A DNA stretch of 15,054 bases from an uncultured Terriglobus sp. GTDB taxonomy: Bacteria; Acidobacteriota; Terriglobia; Terriglobales; Acidobacteriaceae. The stretch is taken from the NCBI GenBank assembly GCA_937859825.1, contig CALMAP010000209.1, forward strand, positions 282 to 15,335, given 5' to 3'. Shown in pieces: positions 7,974 to 15,015 of the stretch. Made by a program: the position numbers and the translations under genes. The notes under the pieces are model-generated. The model worked only from the letters and a program-made list of their open reading frames with translations. It ran no database searches and had not been told where the DNA came from. The first letter of the stretch is position 1. Each line of letters opens with the position of its first letter.

Positions 7974-9082
7974 AGGGGCTTCTCGCTTCGCGCGCTCAAC
8001 TCGCGTACCCACTTCGCGACGGCGATCACGTTCTCAACCGGCGTACCCGGAACGATGCCGTGGCCCAGGTTGAAGATGTGGCCATTGCGGTTCGCCGCGG
8101 CATCCAGCACAGCCTTTACGCGGCTGTGCAGCACGTCTTTCGGGGCAAAGAGAGCGATGGGGTCCAGGTTGCCCTGCACGGCGGTGTACTCGCCCGCCAG
8201 CCGCCAGCCTTCGGCCAGCGGCACGCGCCAGTCCAGCCCCAGCACGTCCGCACCGGTTTCGCGCATGGTGCTCAACAGCGACGCGGTATCCACGCCGAAG
8301 TAGATCACCGGAATGCCCAGTGCCTGCACGCGCTGCACGAGCTCCTTGGTGGAGGGCAGAACGTACTCGCGATAGTCGTTGACCGCAAGCGCGCCGGCCC
8401 AGCTATCGAAGATCTGGATCACGTCCGCACCGGCCTCGACCTGCTGCGCGGCGTAGTCCACCAACACCGTGACAAGCTTCTCCGTGAGTAACTGCCATGA
8501 GGACCGGTGGCCGTACATGATCTTCTTGGTCTCGATGTAGTTGCGCGAGCTGCCGCCCTCGATCATGTAGCTGGCTAGCGTAAACGGCGCGCCGCAAAAG
8601 CCGATGATGCCGAGCTGGTCGCCATCCGCGCGTGGCGGAGCGAAGTGCTTCGCGACTTTCTCGATCGCCCGCGCCACATAGCGCAGATCGTCCGTACGAT
8701 CGGTGCGAAGCGCCTCGATCTGCTCGCGCGTGCGGACGGGCTGGTGCACCACCGGGCCTTCCCCGTTCACGAACTCGAAGTCGAGTCCCATGGGCGTGAA
8801 GGGCAGCAGCAGATCGGCGAAGATGATGGCCGCGTCCACACCGAGGCGCTCGGCTGCCGTAATCGTCACCTCCGCGGCCACATCCGGCGTGCGGCAGATT
8901 TCCAGCAGTGTGTGGTGCTTGCGTACCGCCATGTACTCCGGCATGTAGCGGCCGGCCTGCCGCAGGAACCACACGGGGGTGCGGTCCACGGGCTGACGCA
9001 GGCAGGCGCGCACAAAGCGGCTGCCGTCGGTAACTGGCTCGCTGTGCACGGCGCTGGAGAGAATGGCGGAGGTTTGTGTCAT
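7970..9082 (-). CDS. hemE: Uroporphyrinogen decarboxylase
   Basis: The start is ATG 9082, 2 nt after the yggX stop. The frame is open further upstream to 9235, but that would overlap most of yggX and carries no family sequence. The 370-residue product has both family signatures, PVWFLRQAGRYMPEY (residues 36-50) and GFCGAPFTLASYMIEG (161-176), and the active-site Asp90 in IIFADLLLPF. It removes four carboxyl groups from uroporphyrinogen III to make coproporphyrinogen III in the cytoplasm. Its stop codon overlaps the hemH start. Confidence 0.96.
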   Translation of the reverse strand: MTQTSAILSSAVHSEPVTDGSRFVRACLRQPVDRTPVWFLRQAGRYMPEYMAVRKHHTLLEICRTPDVAAEVTITAAERLGVDAAIIFADLLLPFTPMGLDFEFVNGEGPVVHQPVRTREQIEALRTDRTDDLRYVARAIEKVAKHFAPPRADGDQLGIIGFCGAPFTLASYMIEGGSSRNYIETKKIMYGHRSSWQLLTEKLVTVLVDYAAQQVEAGADVIQIFDSWAGALAVNDYREYVLPSTKELVQRVQALGIPVIYFGVDTASLLSTMRETGADVLGLDWRVPLAEGWRLAGEYTAVQGNLDPIALFAPKDVLHSRVKAVLDAAANRNGHIFNLGHGIVPGTPVENVIAVAKWVRELSARSEKPL

Positions 9083-9084
9083 GC

Positions 9085-9357
9085 CTACGCGGTCGGGGCC
9101 ACGTACTCCTTGGGCAGTTCGCCGCCGGAGCCGTAGAAAAAGTCGTTCATCTGCTCCACCAGAAACTCCTGCGCCTGGGCAGTCCAGGGCTGCAGGCGGT
9201 ACTCGTTCAGCAGCATCTTCTGCCGCTCCACCCACTCACCCCAGGCCTTTTTGCTGATGGTCTTGTAGACCTTCTGGCCCAGTTCACTGTCGAACGGCGG
9301 CTCGTCCAGACCTTCGAGTTCCTGCTTGTACTTCGCGCAAAATACCATGTGTGCCAT
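9085..9357 (-). CDS. yggX: Probable Fe(2+)-trafficking / oxidative damage protection protein
   Basis: This 90-residue protein matches YggX in length and motifs: the N-terminal VFCAKYKQELEGLD with Cys7, then TISKKAWGEWVERQ, then LNEYRLQPWTAQAQEFLVEQ. YggX proteins protect iron-sulfur enzymes against oxidants and are proposed to pass on or buffer Fe(II). A good ribosome binding site (GAGAAGGAG on the - strand, 9369-9377) lies about 11 nt upstream. It is the first gene of a tightly packed group with hemE, hemH and hemY, which makes a link between cytosolic iron handling and iron insertion into porphyrin likely. Confidence 0.92.
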   Translation of the reverse strand: MAHMVFCAKYKQELEGLDEPPFDSELGQKVYKTISKKAWGEWVERQKMLLNEYRLQPWTAQAQEFLVEQMNDFFYGSGGELPKEYVAPTA

Positions 9358-9368
9358 TCGTACTCGGC

Positions 9369-9391
9369 TCCTTCTCGCATCTTCGATTGTA
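9369..9391 (-). promoter_or_regulatory. Candidate -10 box and ribosome binding site for yggX-hemEHY
   Basis: On the - strand TACAAT (9386-9391) resembles a sigma-70 -10 box. It is followed by the GAGAAGGAG ribosome binding site (9369-9377) and ATG 9357. No convincing -35 hexamer lies 16-18 bp upstream, and transcription from here would give a very short leader, so the promoter part is weak. The ribosome binding site is sound. Confidence 0.3.
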
Positions 9392-9474
9392 AGGGTCAGC
9401 GCCAGGGCGGTTCGATCGACAACAGATGCAATTGGGTGTTGTGGAAACCCGCCTTAATCGCAACGAGCGCGATG

Positions 9475-9537
9475 AAGGTGGGGCACCACAAGAATTCATC
9501 CAACATTTGTGCCCCACCTTCGCGGAGCTAAGGTGGG
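9475..9537. repeat. Double hairpin element with GTGCCCCACCTT arms
   Basis: AAGGTGGGGCAC (9475-9486) and GTGCCCCACCTT (9509-9520) are perfect 12-bp inverse arms separated by 22 nt. The right arm can instead pair with the following AAGGTGGG, as CCCACCTT-cgcggagct-AAGGTGGG (9513-9537), so two mutually exclusive hairpins are possible. It lies between the DUF5522 gene and yggX and contains the DUF5522 stop codon. It could act as a terminator, an attenuator or an RNA-stability element, but there is no T-tract. It may also be a member of a second interspersed repeat family. Confidence 0.6.
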
Positions 9538-9719
9538 TTGGATGGCGCACGACGTTCACCCTTGCCCGGAACGAGGTTTCCATCCTCGTCATACGGGCAG
9601 TGGCGGCAGCCATTGCCGCAGCAGAAGCCGCGCCTGCGGTGGTAGACGGCGGTGAAGACGAGGAACGGGCCGTCGTAGTAGAAGTCTTCATCCGTGATCT
9701 CTGGTTCCGGCTGTCCCAT
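9528..9719 (-). CDS. Small Cys-rich DUF5522-type protein
   Basis: The 63-residue protein has a compact core DFYYDGPFLVFTAVYHRRRG followed by the cluster FCCGNGCRHCPYD (Cys33, Cys34, Cys38, Cys41). That is the hallmark of DUF5522 and suggests metal or iron-sulfur binding, which is an inference. Function is unknown. The C-terminal residues NPP and the stop TAG (9528-9530) lie inside a hairpin repeat, so the original tail may have been altered. The start ATG 9719 has only a weak ribosome binding site, because a palindromic repeat ends 7 bp upstream. Its place next to yggX and the heme genes fits a metal-related role. Confidence 0.82.
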   Translation of the reverse strand: MGQPEPEITDEDFYYDGPFLVFTAVYHRRRGFCCGNGCRHCPYDEDGNLVPGKGERRAPSNPP

Positions 9720-9726
9720 GTCCAGA

Positions 9727-9829
9727 GTTTGTCATCCCGTAGCGCAGCGCAGGAATCTGCTTTCTTTACGGTCGCGGTGCGGCGGGTGGAGGAAAGCAGA
9801 TCTCCTCACTTCGTTACGAGATGACAAAC
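9727..9829. repeat. Complete palindromic element between lhr and the DUF5522 gene (copy C)
   Basis: The 103-bp element starts GTTTGTCATCCCGTAGCG and ends CGTTACGAGATGACAAAC. Its two 39-base arms pair almost throughout, around a loop of about 25 nt. It fills nearly the whole space between the two genes and reaches into the lhr 3' end: the last lhr codons (Val-Ile-Ser) and the TAA stop at 9814-9816 are element sequence. It could fold into a long cruciform or RNA hairpin and influence the 3' end or stability of the lhr message. Confidence 0.85.
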
Positions 9830-12800
9830 AATGAAGGGTCCTCGAACCTGGTGCCGATCGGCTCAAGCAACAACCCGGCCTGTGGACTCTCCGGTAGCTT
9901 TGGTTCCGCGATGACCGGTGGAGAGGAGCTGCGGCCATTCCTGCGGATACCCTGCGGCGTTGCCACCGCATCGAGCGGTTCACCATGCTCACCACAGGCC
10001 ACACCGCCCCGCAGCCACACACGTTTACCGGCCATCGCGGCCGTCCGTTCTCCTGGAACCACGATGCCGATCAGGTTCAGGGGATCGCTCGCAGCCAGTG
10101 CGACGACCTCATCTCCCTTTAGATCGCGGGTAGCGCGCAGGCTCTCCACTGCTTCGGGCAGGGCGAACTGCTCGCCGTTGAAGCCGGTAACGAAGCGGCC
10201 GCCGCGCACATCGCCGCGTGCCTCGAGCCGCCGCAGCATACGCAGCAGGTCCCGCCATTTGGGAGCATTGGCCTCCCTCTGCAGCAGATCGCGAAAGACG
10301 ACGCCGTAGCGCTGCAGCAGCATCCGCGCAGCGGCCTCGAGCGACGCCTCCTCCGCACGCGCCTTTTGCGGGGCGGTCAGGGTGGGCTGCTCCGCTTCCA
10401 GGAAGAGCGACCAGCGCCCGGCAGTGGAACGCGTCCCCCGCTTTGTGCCGTTAGCCACGGGCTCCGCGATGAGCGACTTGCGCTTTGGGTCCATCATGCA
10501 GCGGAGCTGGTCAAAGCCGTCTGCGCTGGCAAGTCCGGCAGTGGCAAGCTCCCAGAGCGCCGTCTGCGTCTGCTGCTTGCTTAACACGCAAAGGCGCTGG
10601 ATGTCGCTGGCGAAGCACGCGCCGCGCTCGCGCAGCGTGGCGCGCACGGCAAGTGCCTCCGGCGATAGGGCAAGCCTCAGCTTCGCTTCTTCCACCTGTT
10701 TGTTGGCGAGGGCGCTGTCGAGCCACTCCGCGCTTTCGCGCACGTAGAAGGTGATGGGAGCCATGTTCGTGGGCACCACGCGCCGCGGAGCCGCGCCGTC
10801 ACCTGCGGACCACGCTGGATGCGGCGAGATGCGGCCCCAGCCGATGGCGCCGCTCAAACAGAGCGCGTCCAGCCATTTGCCGTCGTAGTCCTTCACGCGC
10901 TGCGGCAGCAGGGCGCGCTCCCACTCGGCGGCAGGCGCTTCAAAGCCTTCCAGTTGAAGGAGAGCTTCCAGTACACCTTCTTCCCCGCTCATCTGCGTCT
11001 GGGGAGCAAGGTGCTGCCACCGCAGCAGCCATCGCAGGTAGACAGCGGGCGAGACCGCCTCGACCTGCTTGCGCAGGCTGCCCAGGGTAAGCCGGTGAAT
11101 GCGCTGCAGGATGCGGCGTTCGCACCACTCGATGGCGTGATCGTTCTCTGGCTTGCCGCTGTTTTTGAAGACACCGCGCAGGGCAAGGCCTTGCATCTCG
11201 ATGGCAACGAGTTGCTGGAAGATTGCAATCGGGTCGAGATCCGCGAGTGCGGCGATTTCGCCGGCCGATGTGGGGCCGAGGAGTTGCAGGTAGCCTTGGG
11301 TGAGCAGGCGGAGGGCTTCCTGCAGAAGGGCGGGATCTGCCTGTTCTTTTGCTGCGCAGGCGGGTTGACAAGAAGCAGATTCCTCCGCTTCGCTACGGTA
11401 TGACAAACCAAGGGGAGATGACGAACACAGAAGGGAGTGGGCGTGAGCGAGACGCTCGGTCGCCACCCAGCACCTGGCCTTACCCAACATTACCTGCTGT
11501 GCACGGCCACGAATCTCAAGCCGCTCGAAAAACAACGGCCAGTGGCGGCTTGCCTGCGCGCGGTGCAATGCGACTTCGTCGGCATCTGGTTTAATGCGTG
11601 TCGACTCGTCGAAAAGAGCCACCGGCAGCGCAATGCAACTGAAGAGCAGGTCGTGCAACTCGTGCGCGTCGCGCAGGTCCGGCCAAACCTCGCAGCGTGC
11701 TTGCCGGATGGCGGCAGGATCGAGGCGTCCGGCTTCGCCGAGCACCGAGTCGGGAATTGTTCGCCTGAGTGAGACTGCCCTTGCGCGGCGCTCTTCCAAG
11801 TCGGCGTCGTCGAGAAAGGCGTTCTGGTTTGCATTCAGCAATTCGTGCGAGAACTGTGACGGCACCGGCGTATCCACCGCAATGCACTCGATCGCGCCGC
11901 TCTCCATATCGCGCAGTACCTGCTGCAGCCCGGCCAGGTCCATGGCTTCCTGCAACACGTCCTGCATCACTTCGCGAACGAGCGGGTGATCGGGAATCTG
12001 GATGTCGCCTTCGATGGTCTCGAAGCACGCCGCTGCCTGCGGAAAGACGGAGGCCAGCAGGTCCTCACCGCGCGTACGTTGCACCTGCGGAGGCACTTTT
12101 TTCCCCTTCTGAAAGCGCAGCAGTTGCAGCGACCGGTTGGCGGCCCAGCGCCAGCGCGTTTTGAAGATGGGCGAGGCGAGCGCGGCCTGCTCCAGCAGCT
12201 CTTTCGCAGTGCCGTCGGTCAGGTAGTGGAAGACGTCGCTGAGTGGGAAACTGTGCTGCTCCGCGAGGCAGATGTTGATGCCGTTGTCGGTCGCGGCGGC
12301 CTGCAACTCGTAGTTGAAGCCACGGCAGAAGCGCTTGCGCAGCGCCAGCCCCCACGCGCGGTTCACGCGGCCGCCGAACGGAGCGTGCAGGATCAACTGC
12401 ATGCCACCGCCCTCGTCGAAGAAGCGCTCCGCAATGATGCGTGTCTTTGTGGGTACCGCGCCCAGTACGGCGCATCCGCTCACGATGTACTGCAGCATTT
12501 GCCGCGCGCCCGACTCGCAGACCTGGCACTCTTCCATGAGCCACGCGCAGGACTCGGCCACGCGCGGGTCGTCCAGGTTCACGCGCTCATGGTGTACGCC
12601 GTCCATGCGCTGGCAGATTGCTTGGCGAAGCGCGCCGACAAAGTCACTCAGCACATCGGTGCGCTGCGGAGCCTCACCCGCCCAGAAAGGTACATTGGGC
12701 GGCGCGCCGTGCGCGTCTTCCACCAGTACGCGGCCTTCTTTTTCGACGACAAGCACGCGCCAGCTTGCGTTGCCGAGCTGGATTACGTCGCCGGGCCCGC

Positions 12801-13800
12801 TGTCGATGGCGTAGTGCTCATCCAGCGTGGCAATCTGCGTGCCCTCGGGTTGCAGGATCACGGAGAAGATCGCAGTGTCCGGGATGGCGCCGCCGTTTCC
12901 GATGGCCGTCATGCGTGCGCCGCGCCTCGGGAGCAATTGCCCAGCAATGCCGTCGCGCAAGAGGTACGCGCCGTAGCGTCCGCGTGAATTTTCGATACCC
13001 TGGTGCAGCAGCGTGACGAGTTCGTCGAACTCCGCGCGAGACAGGTCGCGGTAAGGGTAAGCCCGAGTCACAAGACGGTAGAGCGCGTCCTCTTCCCACG
13101 GCTCCGCGGCACAGGTGGCGACCATCTGCTGCATCAGGATGTCGAGCGGCTTGGGAGGAATTTCAAGCCTGTCCAGCGAGCCGGAGCGCATGGCCTGCAC
13201 CAGGGCGCCCATCTCAAGCAGGTCGTCGCGCGTTGTGGCGAAGAAGCGGCCCTTCGGGATCGCGCCTCGCCAATGGCCGGCGCGGCCCACGCGCTGCATC
13301 GCCGTGGCCACCGCGCGCGTGCTGTTGAGCTGGATGACGAGGTCGACCGCGCCGATGTCGATGCCGAGTTCGAGCGATGCCGTGGCGACCAGGCATTGGA
13401 TCTCGCCCGCCTTTAACCTCTGCTCGGCATCCAGCCGCAGCGCGCGGGAGAGGGAACCATGATGCGCGGCCACGTTCTCCTGCCCAAGCCGCTCGGCGAG
13501 TGCGCCGCACAGGCGCTCCACCATGCGCCGCGTGTTCACGAAGACGAGCGTGGACTTGTGTTCGCGGCAGAGCTCCGCAATGCGGTCGAAGATCTCGACC
13601 CACATCTTGGAATCGCACACGGAACTGAGTTCGCTGGATGGAATCTCAATGGCGAGGTCGAGGGTGCGGCGCTGGCCCACCTGGATGATGGTGGCACGCC
13701 GGTTCGCGCTTCGCGCGAAAGGAGATGCAGGTCCTTGGCTCCGGTCAGGATGAGTCTGTTCGGGTGCGTCGAAGCGAATGCCCGTTAGGAAATCTGGCAC
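9814..13800 (-). CDS. lhr: Lhr-type helicase, RecA2 domain to C terminus (second segment of interrupted lhr)
   Basis: This 1328-residue frame starts at GTG 13800, directly after the in-frame TAA that ends the first segment, in the same reading frame. It carries RecA2 motif IV (STLVFVNTRR, residues 83-92), AAHHGSLSR (111-119), motif V (ATASLELGIDIG, 139-150) and motif VI (QRVGRAGH, 169-176). The winged-helix and Lhr-core regions follow, with the conserved QRTRGEDLLASVFP and PDHPLVREVMQDVL. With the first segment the total is about 1567 residues, like E. coli Lhr (about 1538). Lhr is a 3'-5' DNA helicase linked to DNA repair. Two palindromic repeats are translated within it (about residues 14-28 and 798-820), and a third provides its stop. 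Whether it is made, by re-initiation or readthrough, is uncertain. Confidence 0.85.
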   Translation of the reverse strand: MPDFLTGIRFDAPEQTHPDRSQGPASPFARSANRRATIIQVGQRRTLDLAIEIPSSELSSVCDSKMWVEIFDRIAELCREHKSTLVFVNTRRMVERLCGALAERLGQENVAAHHGSLSRALRLDAEQRLKAGEIQCLVATASLELGIDIGAVDLVIQLNSTRAVATAMQRVGRAGHWRGAIPKGRFFATTRDDLLEMGALVQAMRSGSLDRLEIPPKPLDILMQQMVATCAAEPWEEDALYRLVTRAYPYRDLSRAEFDELVTLLHQGIENSRGRYGAYLLRDGIAGQLLPRRGARMTAIGNGGAIPDTAIFSVILQPEGTQIATLDEHYAIDSGPGDVIQLGNASWRVLVVEKEGRVLVEDAHGAPPNVPFWAGEAPQRTDVLSDFVGALRQAICQRMDGVHHERVNLDDPRVAESCAWLMEECQVCESGARQMLQYIVSGCAVLGAVPTKTRIIAERFFDEGGGMQLILHAPFGGRVNRAWGLALRKRFCRGFNYELQAAATDNGINICLAEQHSFPLSDVFHYLTDGTAKELLEQAALASPIFKTRWRWAANRSLQLLRFQKGKKVPPQVQRTRGEDLLASVFPQAAACFETIEGDIQIPDHPLVREVMQDVLQEAMDLAGLQQVLRDMESGAIECIAVDTPVPSQFSHELLNANQNAFLDDADLEERRARAVSLRRTIPDSVLGEAGRLDPAAIRQARCEVWPDLRDAHELHDLLFSCIALPVALFDESTRIKPDADEVALHRAQASRHWPLFFERLEIRGRAQQVMLGKARCWVATERLAHAHSLLCSSSPLGLSYRSEAEESASCQPACAAKEQADPALLQEALRLLTQGYLQLLGPTSAGEIAALADLDPIAIFQQLVAIEMQGLALRGVFKNSGKPENDHAIEWCERRILQRIHRLTLGSLRKQVEAVSPAVYLRWLLRWQHLAPQTQMSGEEGVLEALLQLEGFEAPAAEWERALLPQRVKDYDGKWLDALCLSGAIGWGRISPHPAWSAGDGAAPRRVVPTNMAPITFYVRESAEWLDSALANKQVEEAKLRLALSPEALAVRATLRERGACFASDIQRLCVLSKQQTQTALWELATAGLASADGFDQLRCMMDPKRKSLIAEPVANGTKRGTRSTAGRWSLFLEAEQPTLTAPQKARAEEASLEAAARMLLQRYGVVFRDLLQREANAPKWRDLLRMLRRLEARGDVRGGRFVTGFNGEQFALPEAVESLRATRDLKGDEVVALAASDPLNLIGIVVPGERTAAMAGKRVWLRGGVACGEHGEPLDAVATPQGIRRNGRSSSPPVIAEPKLPESPQAGLLLEPIGTRFEDPSLFVIS
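11330..11408. repeat. Palindromic element translated inside lhr (copy D)
   Basis: The outer arm (11371-11408) matches the arm of copy C, with CGCTACGGTATGACAAAC at its outer end. The other arm is degenerate but recognisable: AAAAGAACAGGCAGATCCC on the - strand against AAAGAAAGCAGATTCC in copy C. The loop shares an ACCCGCC core. lhr reads it as LSYRSEAEESAS, in the same frame as copy A in the OPT gene. It lies between two segments that resemble ordinary Lhr sequence (CWVATERLAHAHSLL and DPALLQEALRLLTQG). Confidence 0.7.
13722..13755. repeat. Partial, diverged palindromic element near the start of the lhr second segment (copy E)
   Basis: On the - strand CATCCTGACCGGAGCCAAGG matches the corresponding part of copy B with two differences, and the following ACCTGCATCTC with two more. 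lhr reads it as THPDRSQGPAS, a third frame of the element. It sits in the loop just after RecA1, where Lhr proteins normally have only a short connector. The second arm is not clear, so this is the weakest of the five copies. Confidence 0.5.
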
Positions 13801-14520
13801 TTACTCGATTGGATTTTGTGTCGCCGATAAGCCAATCCGTTGCGGCGGGCGTGTCATGCCGGTCAGCATCGCTCCCGGGCTCAGGCGGTTCTCGCCGGTC
13901 ACCAGAGCGTCGAGCCGTTCGAGTGTGAGGGCGAGGTGCGCGCCGCGCTTGTCGTCGGCCATGGCGTGGATCTCGTCCACGATCACGGTGCGCACACAGC
14001 GCAGGTTCTCCCGTGCTTTGGCGCTGGTCAGCAGCAGGTAAAGCGATTCCGGCGTGGTGACCAGGATGTGCGGCGGCACCTTCAACATCTGCACGCGCGC
14101 TTTGGGCAGGGTATCGCCGGTGCGCACGCCGGTGCGGATCTGCGGCAGCAGATAACCGCGTTCCAGTGCGAGCGCGAGGATCTCGCACAAGGGCTCGTCC
14201 AGGTTTTTCTGCACGTCGTTGCTCAATGCCTTCAGCGGCGAGACATAAACCACCTGTGTCAAGGGAGAGAGCCGGCCTTCGATCGCTTCGACCACAAGCC
14301 GATTGATGGCAACCAAAAACGCCGTGAGCGTTTTGCCGGAACCGGTAGGCGCGCTGATCAGGGTGGCCTCGCCGCGCAGGATCGCGGGCCAGCCTCCTAC
14401 CTGCGGCTCGGTCGGCGTGCCGAACCTGCCAACGAACCACTCCCGCACGACCGGGTGCGCCCACGCGAGCGCGTCCTGCTCAGGTGCGGCGGTCGTGGGT
14501 ATGCAGGCGAGGGAAGCCAT
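13801..14520 (-). CDS. lhr: Lhr-type helicase, RecA1 domain (first segment of interrupted lhr)
   Basis: The 239-residue frame from ATG 14520 contains the full first RecA domain. It has WFVGRFGTPTEPQ (Q-motif region), Walker A APTGSGKT (residues 57-64), VSPLKAL, TTPESLYLLL, the DEIH Walker B box (182-185) and motif III LSAT (231-234). It ends NPIE, then TAA at 13801-13803, and the family sequence resumes at once in the same frame (VPDFLTG). One base change from GAA to TAA would explain this. On its own the segment would bind nucleotide but lack the second half of the ATPase site. It is either part of a pseudogene, a sequencing error, or one half of a split helicase. Confidence 0.85.
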   Translation of the reverse strand: MASLACIPTTAAPEQDALAWAHPVVREWFVGRFGTPTEPQVGGWPAILRGEATLISAPTGSGKTLTAFLVAINRLVVEAIEGRLSPLTQVVYVSPLKALSNDVQKNLDEPLCEILALALERGYLLPQIRTGVRTGDTLPKARVQMLKVPPHILVTTPESLYLLLTSAKARENLRCVRTVIVDEIHAMADDKRGAHLALTLERLDALVTGENRLSPGAMLTGMTRPPQRIGLSATQNPIE

Positions 14521-14558
14521 GCCGCATTCTATCGCGGAGCTTCGCCGGGTTTTCGCTT

Positions 14559-14980
14559 TCAGCTCAGTGGAAGTTCTTCGAGCTCAACTCCAAGATGGAC
14601 GAAATGCTTCCTGTTCAAAGTAACGACTCGAATTGAATGAAGTTGGGCAGTAGCTGCTATCAACAGGTCCGCCAGATCCAGATTTGCTCCGGCACGTTTC
14701 GTAAAAGCACCCAGTACACCTGCGCGGTCTGCTATGGCTGGGCTGATGGGCAAAATTCGTCCGGCAAAATCCAAAGGGAGCACGTTGCCAATCCAGTTTT
14801 CTAGGCTGCGCCTTCGCTTACCCGCGGGCATCCACTCCGTACCGAAACGAAATTCTGTGAGCGTAATGGCGCTGATACCATTGATTGGACCGACATCCTA
14901 CCCATCCAGTTGCTGACGGATGGGTGTAGTAACGATTTTGCTGATTGTGAGACAACGCTGGTGTCAAGCAGATAGTTCAA
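14559..14980 (-). pseudogene. VapC/FitB-like PIN-domain toxin, frameshifted
   Basis: From TTG 14980 the - strand reads NYLLDTSVVS, the PIN N-terminal motif with its first catalytic Asp. It continues to about HPSVSNWMGRM, then loses the frame. In another frame it resumes as GISAITLTEFRFGTEWMPAG (catalytic Glu), then KRRRSLENWIGNVLPLDFAG, ANLDLADLLIAATAQLHS (catalytic Asp) and VVTLNRKHF. One missing base near 14900 explains the break, and the restored length of about 141 residues is normal for VapC. PIN toxins are RNases. All active-site residues survive, so the lesion is recent or an error. The 90-residue frame from ATG 14831 is only the C-terminal part. Confidence 0.75.
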
Positions 14981-15015
14981 AACTTCGCCGCCCGAGCCTT
15001 ACTGGAAATTCTTTG

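Noticed and set aside
9083..9235. Upstream extension of hemE to an ATG at 9235
   Set aside because: It would run antiparallel in meaning through most of yggX in another frame and adds no uroporphyrinogen decarboxylase sequence; ATG 9082 fits the family start.
11986..12987. Long + strand frame (333 residues) opposite lhr
   Set aside because: The - strand holds clear helicase sequence. In GC-rich DNA the opposite strand often stays open, and this product shows only Arg/Ala/Gly-rich shadow composition.
13801..13803. Frameshift as the cause of the lhr break
   Set aside because: The two halves are in the same reading frame with nothing missing between them, so a nonsense codon is the only change needed.
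13850..13885. GTCATGCCGGTCAGC-type similarity to the palindromic repeat inside the first lhr segment
   Set aside because: Similarity stops after a few bases, and the translated sequence (MLTGMTRPPQR) is ordinary helicase sequence.
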